A stretch of DNA of 17,224 bases from an uncultured Clostridia bacterium (GCA_947626485.1 CANQSG010000023.1:1-17224); one strand, 5' to 3'. Shown: positions 1 through 6,880, counted from the first letter of the stretch. Notes: a model not told the origin generated them from the letters alone. Program-made: numbers and translations.

Positions 1-27
1 CCGAACTGTTGAAAGGAGACTTGCCCG

Positions 28-2079
28 ATGTTTCGCGAGAGTTATCGAGCGGACAATGAGCGCATTCGCCCCGACGATGCGCTGAAATACGAGATTTCCC
101 GCCGCCTGCGCGCCGAGGCGGCAAAGACCGAACCCGCGGAAAAACCGACCCGCCGCGCCCCGCGCAAGGTTCTGCGCCGCGCCGTCGCCGTCGCCCTGTG
201 CGCCGTGCTCGTCGCCGGAGGCTTCGGCGTCTGGCGGCTGACCGACCGCGTTTCGCCGGAAGCCGACGACGCCCCCGCGACCGCCGTCGCCGAGACGACG
301 ACGTATGAAGCGCTTTACACCCGCCTGCACACCGCCCGCCTGCGCACAAAATGGAAGAATTTCTGGCAGGGCGGCGTTCTGCTCGGCGGGTTCGGCACAA
401 AAAACGAAGCCATTGCCGACGGCGCGTCGACCTCCGGCGTCGCCGAGTTCGGCGCGGACACGGCGACGCCGTCGCACAGCGAGACGAACACGCAGGTCGC
501 GGGCGTCGACGAGGGCGACGTCGTCAAGACCGACGGCAACTGGCTCTATCGCATGCGCAGCGACGAGGTCGTGATCGCCCGGCTCGACGGGGCAGAGACG
601 AAGGTCGTCGCCCGCCTGCCCGGCTCGTTTCGCGACGCGCAGGCCGAGCCCGTCACGCTCTATCTGGCGGGCGACCGGCTGGCGGTCATCCGCACCTGCT
701 ACGGCGGCGAGGGCTGGCAGACCGTGAAGGCCGACCCGACCGCCGACCGCGCGAAAAAAGACGACGCGTCGGAGGAATACCGCCCGCTGACCGTCGTCGA
801 GCTCTACGACATTTCCGACCCGACCGCGCCGAAAGCGACCGCGACGCGCTGGCAGACCGGGCTGTACCTCGACTCCCGCCTGATCGACGGCAAGCTCTAC
901 CTCTTTACGCAGGACGCGCCGTGCGCGGAGATCGACCCCGACGACCCCGCGACCTTTGTGCCGGCCTGCGGCGATTACGCGGCGAAAACCTGCGCGCCGG
1001 TCGCCGCCGAGGACATCCGCCTGCTCGACCACGCCGACGCGGAAAGCTACGTCGTCGCCGCCGCCCTCGACCTGCAAACCGCGCAAAATGCGGCGACGCT
1101 CAGCCTCTTCGGCTGGAGCGGCACGCTCTACGCCTCGACCGAAAACCTCTACTGGATGGCGAGCGACCGCAGTGACGCGGCGGACGAAAAGGCCGACGAC
1201 GTCATGTTCTGCACCCGCGTCAAGCGCATTTCCTTCGCCGACGGCAAGTTAGAGCTGACGGGCGAGGCCGAGGTGCCGGGCAGCATTTTGAATCAGTTCT
1301 CCTGCGACGAGGCCGACGGCTATTTCCGCATCGTCACGACGAGTGATCGGCAGGAGTCGAACGTCGTCGACGACGACATGGTTTTGCCGACGACGAGCGA
1401 CGAGAGCGAAAACGGCCTGTATGTGCTCGACCCGACCTTTAAGCAGTGCGGCGCGCTGACGGGCTTGGCAAAGGGCGAGCGGGTCTATTCCGTCCGGTTC
1501 CTCGGCGATATCGCCTATTTCGTGACCTTCCGGCAGATCGACCCGCTGTTCTCGGTCGACCTGTCCGACCCGACCGCGCCGAAGCTGCTCGGGGCGCTGA
1601 AAATTCCCGGCTTTTCGAGCTATCTGCACCCCTGGGGCGACGGGCTGCTGCTCGGCCTCGGCTACACGACCGCGCCGACCGTCACCGGCGGCGTGGCGAC
1701 CGACACGCTCAAGCTCTCGATGTTCGATATCCGCGACCCCGCCGACGTGCGGGAAGCGGCGGTGCTGCCCGTCGACGCCGACGACAGCCCGGCGAATTCC
1801 GACCACCACGCGGTGCTCGTCGACCCGGCGCACAACCTGATCGGCTTCCTCGCGCTGTCCTACGACAATTCCCGCGCCGATTCCGACGGCGCAGACTACT
1901 GCATTTACGGCTACACCCCGGCCGACGGCTTCGTGCTGCGCGCGAAATTGACGGTCGGCGAGTTCGACACCTCGGCGCGCGGGCTCTACGCCGGCGATTA
2001 CCTCTACCTCTGCGGGCAGAACGGGCTGCAGATCCTGCGCCTTGCCGACCTGACCCGCGTCGGCGCTATCACCTTTTAG
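28..2079 (+). CDS. Membrane-anchored beta-propeller domain protein
   Basis: 683 residues. A basic cytoplasmic stretch (about residues 1-50) with the layout of an anti-sigma-factor N-terminus is followed by one hydrophobic segment (about 51-70) and a large acidic extracytoplasmic region. The signature TNTQVAGVDEGDVVKTDG (about residues 153-170) is typical of the secreted beta-propeller family (Pfam Beta_propel, PF09826). Blade-like repeats are visible as DISDPTAPK (about 260), DLSDPTAPK (about 510) and DIRDPADV (about 565). The start is set by AAAGGAG at 12-18, 9 nt before the ATG. Bases 1-12 read Pro-Asn-Cys-stop, so the upstream gene probably ends just before it; in related genomes such genes often follow a sigma-70-family factor, which cannot be checked here. 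The ligand or process is unknown. Domain assignment is confident; the anti-sigma role is inference. Confidence 0.87.
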   Translation: MFRESYRADNERIRPDDALKYEISRRLRAEAAKTEPAEKPTRRAPRKVLRRAVAVALCAVLVAGGFGVWRLTDRVSPEADDAPATAVAETTTYEALYTRLHTARLRTKWKNFWQGGVLLGGFGTKNEAIADGASTSGVAEFGADTATPSHSETNTQVAGVDEGDVVKTDGNWLYRMRSDEVVIARLDGAETKVVARLPGSFRDAQAEPVTLYLAGDRLAVIRTCYGGEGWQTVKADPTADRAKKDDASEEYRPLTVVELYDISDPTAPKATATRWQTGLYLDSRLIDGKLYLFTQDAPCAEIDPDDPATFVPACGDYAAKTCAPVAAEDIRLLDHADAESYVVAAALDLQTAQNAATLSLFGWSGTLYASTENLYWMASDRSDAADEKADDVMFCTRVKRISFADGKLELTGEAEVPGSILNQFSCDEADGYFRIVTTSDRQESNVVDDDMVLPTTSDESENGLYVLDPTFKQCGALTGLAKGERVYSVRFLGDIAYFVTFRQIDPLFSVDLSDPTAPKLLGALKIPGFSSYLHPWGDGLLLGLGYTTAPTVTGGVATDTLKLSMFDIRDPADVREAAVLPVDADDSPANSDHHAVLVDPAHNLIGFLALSYDNSRADSDGADYCIYGYTPADGFVLRAKLTVGEFDTSARGLYAGDYLYLCGQNGLQILRLADLTRVGAITF

Positions 2080-2087
2080 CGTACCAA

Positions 2088-2126
2088 ATCAAAAACGGAG
2101 GTCGACATCTTGTGTCGATCTCCGTT
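2088..2126 (-). terminator. Rho-independent terminator for the DUF4358 gene
   Basis: A 14-bp stem (2094-2107 with 2113-2126, one G-T wobble) encloses a 5-nt loop. Read on the minus strand the stem runs into TTTTT-GATTT. On the plus strand no T-run follows, so it most likely serves the minus-strand lipoprotein gene, although it also lies directly after the beta-propeller stop. Confidence 0.6.
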
Positions 2127-2253
2127 CTGCCTGCGGCGTTTGCCCGAACCGCAACGCGTTTCCCGCGCACCCGGCGGGCGGGAAACCCCGGTGAAAATCG
2201 TTCGGGACGCATGCTTTTCTCTTCCCCCAAGGCGCGCGCACCCGGCGGTACGA

Positions 2254-2766
2254 CTAAAAAGAAGAAACGTTGACCTCTTGCGCACCCAGGTTTTTGAGGA
2301 CGGTGTAGAGCTGGGCGACGTTGTCGCTGACGACGAGGACGATGCGGCCGTCGAGCTCGAGGATCAGGCGGTTTTGCAGCTTTTTGTACTCGGTCTCGTT
2401 GAGGGCGCGGAAGCCGGCTGCCGTCTCGGTGAGGTGGCGGTTGACGCCGTCGAGCAGGGCGAGCCGATCGTCGGGGCTTTTCGGGTCAAAGACGGCGATC
2501 TCGTCCGAGAGGGAATCGGAATCGCTGACGACGACCGAGAAATCCCGCAGGATCTCCCCCGAAAACCCGTAATAATTCGAAAGCTGGTCGCCGGTGAGGG
2601 GCGTCCAGACGATCTGTCCGCCCGCCTCCTCCTGCAACCGCGCGGAAAGCGCCGCGCAGGAGAGCTCCGCCGACGCGTCTGCCCCCCGACCGCAGCCGCC
2701 GAGCAGCAGCGCGCACAGCAGGGCGAGCCCGGCGGCGAGCAAACGCCGCAAACGGCTATTCGACAT
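2254..2766 (-). CDS. DUF4358 domain lipoprotein
   Basis: 170 residues. The N-terminus is a lipoprotein signal: positive residues R5, R7 and R8, a hydrophobic core, and a lipobox LGGC with the lipidated Cys at 25. The rest matches the layout of DUF4358 lipoproteins of Clostridia: a YYGF segment, then EIAVFDP (about residues 89-95), a helical segment with many Arg and Leu, and a C-terminal hydrophobic strand LDGRIVLVVSDN. The family has no established function. The start is supported by AAAGGAG 9 nt upstream and by a good promoter at 2843-2871. It is convergent with the beta-propeller gene and appears monocistronic. Confidence 0.78.
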   Translation of the reverse strand: MSNSRLRRLLAAGLALLCALLLGGCGRGADASAELSCAALSARLQEEAGGQIVWTPLTGDQLSNYYGFSGEILRDFSVVVSDSDSLSDEIAVFDPKSPDDRLALLDGVNRHLTETAAGFRALNETEYKKLQNRLILELDGRIVLVVSDNVAQLYTVLKNLGAQEVNVSSF

Positions 2767-2842
2767 GCCGAAAAACTCCTTTGCGTTTGGTCTTGTAAGA
2801 AGAGCTGCCGTCGGTTTTATGACGGCATAAATTGCTATCTTT

Positions 2843-2871
2843 AGTATAACGGAGCGCGGCCGAAAGGTAAA
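2843..2871 (-). promoter_or_regulatory. Sigma-A-type promoter of the DUF4358 gene
   Basis: On the minus strand, TTTACC (2871-2866), a 17-bp spacer, then TATACT (2848-2843). The predicted transcript would begin near 2836 and carry a leader of about 70 nt before the ATG at 2766. Confidence 0.65.
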
Positions 2872-3165
2872 CTATTATTTTATCGGGATTTTGCCGCGCG
2901 CGGGCGCCGGAGATTGACATAATCTTTTGCGCCCGATTATTATGGTTCCGGAAATTATTCCGCTTATACACAGAGTTATCCACCGTTTCGGCGTCGGACA
3001 GGCTGGTCTTCGGGTCGAAATCCACCGCTGACGGTGCATATCCCGGTGAATAAGTGGCAAAACTCGGCGGTTCCGTTGTTGACATAATCCATTCTCCCCG
3101 CCGCAAAAGGTTAAAATACTGTTACCGAAACGGTAAAAATTAACAGCCCGCCGGACGCAAAATGC
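2872..3165. other. AT-richer divergent intergenic region
   Basis: No convincing gene lies between the two divergent promoters. The stretch is clearly richer in A+T than its surroundings. It holds three DnaA-box-like 9-mers: TTATACACA 2964-2972 (+), TTATCCACC 2976-2984 (+), and TTATTCACC read on the minus strand at 3053-3045. The 11-mer TTGACATAATC occurs twice, at 2914 and 3079. One minus-strand frame (start at 3085, stop at 2756) has a plausible GGGGAG 8 nt upstream and would encode about 109 residues, but it runs through the DUF4358 promoter and its codons are not GC-rich like the neighbours. It is left uncalled. Confidence 0.4.
3119..3146. promoter_or_regulatory. Nested inverted repeat, possible operator
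   Basis: A perfect 6-bp inverted repeat TTACCG-AAA-CGGTAA (3122-3136) is nested within a wider CTGTTA...TAACAG pair (3119-3124 and 3141-3146). It ends 20 bp before the -35 element of the GT-C gene promoter, a usual place for a regulator site. No regulator is identified. Confidence 0.35.
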
Positions 3166-3194
3166 TTGCATTTTTCCGGCGGATGTGGTATGCT
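3166..3194 (+). promoter_or_regulatory. Sigma-A-type promoter of the GT-C-like gene
   Basis: TTGCAT (3166-3171), 17-bp spacer, TATGCT (3189-3194), with a TGTGG stretch in the extended -10 position. The sequence around it closely resembles the promoter at 5127-5155. Confidence 0.68.
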
Positions 3195-3200
3195 AACGGC

Positions 3201-3293
3201 GCGGGAACTTCTCCCTTGTCCGGCGAAAAGCGTCGGTTCCCGTCGCGCGGCGCCGGCAGAAAAAACGGCGCGACGCCGAAATTTGGAGGAACC
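3201..3293 (+). other. Structured 5' leader of the GT-C-like gene
   Basis: Between the predicted transcription start and the ATG lie two strong hairpins. One is GGGAAC paired with GTTCCC enclosing CCGGCG-AAAAG-CGTCGG. The other is GTCGCGC paired with GCGCGAC across an A-rich loop. The second ends about 10 nt before the GGAGG. No known riboswitch is recognised, and no terminator T-run is present. Confidence 0.35.
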
Positions 3294-5096
3294 ATGAAGA
3301 ATCGGATCAAACATGCGTATTGCAGCGCGACGGAAAAGCCCCTGTCCCTCGTGGACTGGATTCTGTTTTTTGTCCTTGCCGGGTTCTGCTTTTTATCCTT
3401 TCAGCAATCGGATCTGATGCACACCGGCGGCTCGTCGATCGCCTACTTGAACGGGCATTTTCTCGATTTTTACGAGTACAACCTGCCCTTTATGCGGGTC
3501 AACAACTACCTGCCAAGCTCCTATATTCTGTTTGCAATCTGGAATCTGCCGATTTATCTTTTGGGGCTGGTAAAGCTCCCTGGCAGGTCCTTTTCCTTTT
3601 TCGTCACGATGTGGTTCAAGACGCTGCCGGCGCTCTTTTACCTGTTTTCCGCCCTCGTGCTCTATAAAATCGGCCTGCAAATGCAGCTGGGCAACAAAAA
3701 GTCCAAGCTCATGTCCTATATTTTCCTGACGACCCCGCTCGCCTTTTTCAGCCAGTACATTTTCGGGCAATACGATATTCTCACGGTCTTCTTCGTCCTG
3801 CTCGGCGTCCTCGCCGCCTTCAAGGATCAGCGGATCAAATCCGCCGTCTGCTTCGGCGTCGCCGTCACCTTCAAATATTTCGCGCTCCTGATTTTCATCC
3901 CGCTGCTGCTGCTGCGGGAAAAGAACATTCTGAAAATCATCCGCAACTGCGTCATCTGCGGCCTCCCCTTTGTGCTGGAGACGCTCGTCTACATCGGCTC
4001 GTCCGCCTTCCGCAACGGCGTCTTCGGCTTCGGCAATTTAGGGTTTGCTTTTGCGACGTCGCTGGACACCTCCGCCACCAAAATCAGCATCGTCGTCGTG
4101 CTTTTCCTGCTCGTGTCCGCCTGGGCGTATTTCACCGAGGTCGATTCGCAGACCGACTTCACCAAATGGGCGGTCTATTTCTGCAACCTCATCGTGTTTC
4201 TGACCTTCGGACTGTGCATGTGGGAGCCGCAGTGGCTGCTCTTCGGCGTCCCCTTTATGGTGATGGGCACGATGATCAACAAGAATTTTTACGTGTTTCT
4301 CGTCCTCGACATGCTCTTCATGCTGCTCGTCACCGTGTTTACGGTCAACCAGTGGGGGAACCACGTCGATCAGCAGCTGCTCGCGCAGGGCGTCTTCAAA
4401 AAGCTGCTCGACGACCGGCTGGGGGCGACGGTCACGATGCGCGGCCTCTTTAAGATCCAAAACAACAACCTGCTCTTCTCCTGCGTCACCGGGCTGTTCC
4501 TGATCAACGCGGTCTTTAAGCACCCGAAATTCTCGGTCGAAAAGTTAGACGAGAGCGTCGACAAATACTGGAACCTCGTCCGGGCGCGATTCCTCGTCGG
4601 GGTGGCGATCTGGGTCATTCCCGCCTTCCTGTGCATGTTCGCCTCGTTCTCCGCGCCGCATTATATCGTCAATCAGACAAGATCCATGCAGGGCAACATC
4701 GGCGACGTGACCGTCGGGCGCACGATCGAACAGGAATTCGTCGCGACGCGCGGGACGGTCTCGCGGGTGCAGCTCGTCGCCGGCACCTACGCCAGAAGCA
4801 ACAATTCCACCCTGACCTTGTCCCTCGTCGACCCCGCCGACGGGTCGGTTCTGTTCACGCAGGATTACAGCGTATCCGGCTTTCATGACAACACCGTCAC
4901 GGATCTCAAATTCGACGCCGTCTCGGTTGACGTCGGCAAGGCGTACAAAATCGCGCTTTCCACGCCCGACGCCGAGAGCGGCAACGCCGTCGTGCTCTAT
5001 CACACCGCGCCGGGCACCGCCACCGAAACCGAGTACGCGGTGATCGACGGCGAAAAAGCCGATTACAGCCTCTCCTTCGGCGTCCTCGGCAAATAA
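3294..5096 (+). CDS. GT-C-like polytopic membrane glycosyltransferase with C-terminal beta-sandwich
   Basis: 600 residues from the ATG supported by TTGGAGGA; an upstream in-frame ATG at 3162 lies before the promoter -10 and cannot be used. The first about 460 residues hold roughly ten hydrophobic segments. A loop after the first membrane helix (DLMHTGGSSIAYLNG) and the motif FGQYDILTVFF (about residue 160) are usual in GT-C enzymes that use lipid-linked sugars, so transfer of a sugar to an extracytoplasmic acceptor is likely. The last about 120 residues (from VGRTIEQEF) are Ser/Thr/Asp-rich and strand-forming, with an EQEF...GTYARSN...LSLVD pattern that recurs at the outer face of clostridial membrane glycosyltransferases. 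Substrate and acceptor are unknown. It is alone in its transcription unit, with no obvious terminator before the next promoter. Confidence 0.68.
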   Translation: MKNRIKHAYCSATEKPLSLVDWILFFVLAGFCFLSFQQSDLMHTGGSSIAYLNGHFLDFYEYNLPFMRVNNYLPSSYILFAIWNLPIYLLGLVKLPGRSFSFFVTMWFKTLPALFYLFSALVLYKIGLQMQLGNKKSKLMSYIFLTTPLAFFSQYIFGQYDILTVFFVLLGVLAAFKDQRIKSAVCFGVAVTFKYFALLIFIPLLLLREKNILKIIRNCVICGLPFVLETLVYIGSSAFRNGVFGFGNLGFAFATSLDTSATKISIVVVLFLLVSAWAYFTEVDSQTDFTKWAVYFCNLIVFLTFGLCMWEPQWLLFGVPFMVMGTMINKNFYVFLVLDMLFMLLVTVFTVNQWGNHVDQQLLAQGVFKKLLDDRLGATVTMRGLFKIQNNNLLFSCVTGLFLINAVFKHPKFSVEKLDESVDKYWNLVRARFLVGVAIWVIPAFLCMFASFSAPHYIVNQTRSMQGNIGDVTVGRTIEQEFVATRGTVSRVQLVAGTYARSNNSTLTLSLVDPADGSVLFTQDYSVSGFHDNTVTDLKFDAVSVDVGKAYKIALSTPDAESGNAVVLYHTAPGTATETEYAVIDGEKADYSLSFGVLGK

Positions 5097-5126
5097 AAAA
5101 TTTTTCCCGCTCCGGCAAAAAACGGC

Positions 5127-5155
5127 TTGCAAATCGGCGGCGGATGTGGTATACT
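5127..5155 (+). promoter_or_regulatory. Sigma-A-type promoter of the riboswitch-B1-G1 unit
   Basis: TTGCAA (5127-5132), 17-bp spacer, TATACT (5150-5155), with TGTGG just before the -10. The predicted transcript starts near 5162, leaving a leader of about 200 nt before the beta-subunit ATG. Confidence 0.75.
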
Positions 5156-5195
5156 GACGGCGTGGGATGGTTTTCCCGCGTTCGACAAGTTCATC

Positions 5196-5297
5196 GGAAA
5201 AAAGGGAGTAGCTTGCGGAAGGTTTTTCCGTAACAATGCGGCGTCAGTACGGCAAAATTTTTTGCCCGCCCTTGTTTGAAAAAGCGAGACTTTGATT
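5196..5297 (+). promoter_or_regulatory. yybP-ykoY-type (Mn2+) riboswitch
   Basis: The leader shows the family's conserved parts in order. AAAAGGGAGTAGC (5202-5212) forms the 5' side of P1 and the first metal-binding loop. A small hairpin CGGAA-GGTTT-TTCCG follows (5216-5230). Then comes ACAA...GGCGTCAGTACGGC (5233-5252), with the CGTCAnUACG-like second metal-binding loop. A GGCAAAA/TTTTGCC arm (5241-5256) comes next, with closing CGCC and TTGT that pair back to GGCG and ACAA. Finally GCGAGACTTT (5284-5293) is the 3' side of P1. Known family members sense Mn2+ and turn on Mn2+ exporters (MntP, P-type ATPases, TerC, GDT1/UPF0016). Here the next gene is a decarboxylase beta subunit. The identification is from memory of the family consensus and is strong but not computed. 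Confidence 0.85.
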
Positions 5298-5330
5298 GTG
5301 GATCTTTACGCAGTCGAAGTCTCTTTTTTT
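5286..5330 (+). terminator. Riboswitch-controlled transcription terminator
   Basis: A 12-bp stem (5286-5297 with 5312-5323, two G-U wobbles), a 14-nt loop and a run of seven T (5324-5330). The 5' arm is the same sequence as the 3' side of riboswitch helix P1, so the two structures exclude each other: ligand-bound P1 would prevent termination, giving an ON switch. Confidence 0.82.
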
Positions 5331-5363
5331 CATCCCGCCGCGCCCATCGAAAGGAGTTTTTGC

Positions 5364-6485
5364 ATGGAAGCCTTGTATGAAAACCTCTTGCAGATCACCT
5401 GGCAGCAGGTCGTCATGTGGATCCTCGGCGGCGTGCTCATTTACCTCGCGATCCGCCGCGACATGGAGCCGGCGCTGCTGCTGCCCATCGGCTTCGGCGC
5501 GATCCTCGTCAACCTGCCCTTTTCGGGGGCGGTGACGCAGGTCATCGACGGCGAGACCGAGCGCGGGGTGCTCGACGTGCTCTTCGACGCCGGCATCGTC
5601 AACGAATTGTTCCCGCTGCTGCTCTTCATCGGCATCGGCGCGATGATCGACTTCGGCCCGCTGCTTTCCAACCCGAAGCTGATGCTCTTCGGCGCGGCGG
5701 CGCAGTTCGGCATCTTCTTCACGGTCAGCATGGCGTCGCTCTTCGGCTTCGACCTCAAGGACGCGGCGTCCATCGGCATCATCGGCGCCGCCGACGGCCC
5801 GACCTCGATCTTCATCGCGACCTACCTGCAATCGAAGTACCTGCCCGCCATCATCGTCGCGGCCTATTCCTATATGGCGCTCGTGCCGATCGTCCAGCCG
5901 CCGGTCATCCGCCTGCTGACGACGAAAAAGGAGCGCCGCATCCGCATGCCCTACGCGCCGCAGCAGGTCTCGAAGGTCACCCGCATCCTCTTCCCCGTCC
6001 TCATCACCGCGATCGCCGGGCTCGTCGCCCCCCGCTCGGTCGCCCTCGTCGGCTTCCTGATGTTCGGCAACCTCATCCGGGAGTGCGGCGTGCTCAATGC
6101 CTTAAGCGACAGCGCCCAGAACCAGCTCGCGAACCTCATCACGCTGCTGCTCGGCATCACCGTCGCCGCGAAAATGCGCGCCGAGCAATTCCTGACGATC
6201 GAGACCCTGCTGATTCTGCTGCTCGGCCTCGTCGCCTTCGTCTTCGATACGGCGGGCGGCGTCCTGTTTGCCAAGTTCCTCAATCTGTTCACGAAAAACA
6301 AGGTCAACCCCATGATCGGCGCCGCCGGCATTTCGGCCTTTCCGATGTCGGCGCGGGTCGTGCACAAGATGGGGCTCGCCGAAGACAGCCAGAATTTCCT
6401 GCTGATGCACGCCGCCGGCGCCAACGTCTCGGGGCAGATTGCCTCGGTCATCGCGGGCGGGCTGCTGCTGAATCTCGTCGCATAA
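5364..6485 (+). CDS. Na+-translocating decarboxylase beta subunit, paralog 1 (B1)
   Basis: 373 residues from the ATG after AAAGGAG (5350-5356). This is a polytopic OadB/MmdB/GcdB-family protein, the membrane subunit that decarboxylates carboxybiotin and exports Na+. Key residues known from Klebsiella OadB are kept: the Asp of ADGPT (D144), the Tyr in AYSYMALVP, and the Asn and Ser nine apart in VNPMIGAAGIS. Differences from B2: GAADGPTS instead of GGADGPTA, and a much shorter loop between the second hydrophobic stretch and the IGAMIDFGP segment (43 residues shorter overall). It sits behind the Mn2+-type riboswitch and is followed 10 nt later by G1. No carboxyltransferase or biotin carrier is in this transcription unit, so it must borrow them from the next unit or do something else. 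Confidence 0.9.
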   Translation: MEALYENLLQITWQQVVMWILGGVLIYLAIRRDMEPALLLPIGFGAILVNLPFSGAVTQVIDGETERGVLDVLFDAGIVNELFPLLLFIGIGAMIDFGPLLSNPKLMLFGAAAQFGIFFTVSMASLFGFDLKDAASIGIIGAADGPTSIFIATYLQSKYLPAIIVAAYSYMALVPIVQPPVIRLLTTKKERRIRMPYAPQQVSKVTRILFPVLITAIAGLVAPRSVALVGFLMFGNLIRECGVLNALSDSAQNQLANLITLLLGITVAAKMRAEQFLTIETLLILLLGLVAFVFDTAGGVLFAKFLNLFTKNKVNPMIGAAGISAFPMSARVVHKMGLAEDSQNFLLMHAAGANVSGQIASVIAGGLLLNLVA

Positions 6486-6495
6486 AGGAGGGGTC

Positions 6496-6789
6496 ATGAT
6501 GAAATTCGATCTGCCCGCGTTTTTGCAAAGTCTCAATTTCATGTGGCAGGGGATGCTCGGCATCTTCCTCGTCACGGCGGTCATTCTCCTCTGCATCTTC
6601 CTGCTCAACCGCCTGACCGGCAAATTTGCCGCCCCGAAGGACGCCGCCCCGCCCGAACCTCCCGCCCCCGCCGCGCCGGAAACCCCCGCCGCGCCGCCCG
6701 AGGTGACCGCCGCCGTCGCCGCCGCGCTGGCGGAGGCGATGGGAACTGAGGTGGAGGGCATACGGATTGCTTCGGTTAAACGGCTGTAA
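6496..6789 (+). CDS. OadG-like small subunit of decarboxylase pump (G1)
   Basis: 97 residues. One membrane helix (about residues 20-40, GIFLVTAVILLCIFLL) is followed by a Pro/Ala linker and a conserved C-terminal helix-strand segment (EVTAAVAAALAEAMGTEVEG, then IRIASVKR). This matches the small gamma/delta subunits (OadG, MmdD) that tether the carboxyltransferase to the beta subunit. Two adjacent ATGs exist; AAAGGAGG (6484-6491) is 4 nt from the first and 7 nt from the second (6499), so the second may be used. It lies 10 nt after B1 and is closed by the terminator at 6881-6905. The C-terminus is nearly identical to that of G2, while the N-terminal parts differ. Confidence 0.78.
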   Translation: MMKFDLPAFLQSLNFMWQGMLGIFLVTAVILLCIFLLNRLTGKFAAPKDAAPPEPPAPAAPETPAAPPEVTAAVAAALAEAMGTEVEGIRIASVKRL

Positions 6790-6800
6790 GAAAGGCGAGA

Positions 6801-6871
6801 CCGCGCCGCTGGCGCGGTAGTGAAGAACTAAGAGTGAAGAGTGAAGAGTGTCGGTGTCCGCTTCGCGGACG
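6801..6871 (+). repeat. Intergenic repeat, copy 1
   Basis: A GC-rich hairpin (CCGCGCC-GCT-GGCGCGG), then an A/G-rich core with AGAGTGA-type units (6818-6850), then the hairpin GTCCGC-TTC-GCGGAC (6856-6870). The last 54 bp match copy 2 at 10588-10641 except for about 3 bases. There are no transposase or insertion-sequence ends, so it looks like a dispersed intergenic element. Confidence 0.75.
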
Positions 6872-6880
6872 ATACATAGA

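Noticed and set aside
2914..2943. Plus-strand promoter-like TTGACA with TATTAT 18 bp later
   Set aside because: It would only lead to a 29-codon frame without a ribosome site, or to an undefined RNA ending near the next promoter. No supporting terminator was seen.
6801..6871. CRISPR or insertion sequence as explanation of the repeats
   Set aside because: There are only two copies 3.7 kb apart, no regular spacers, no transposase, and no terminal inverted repeats or target duplication.
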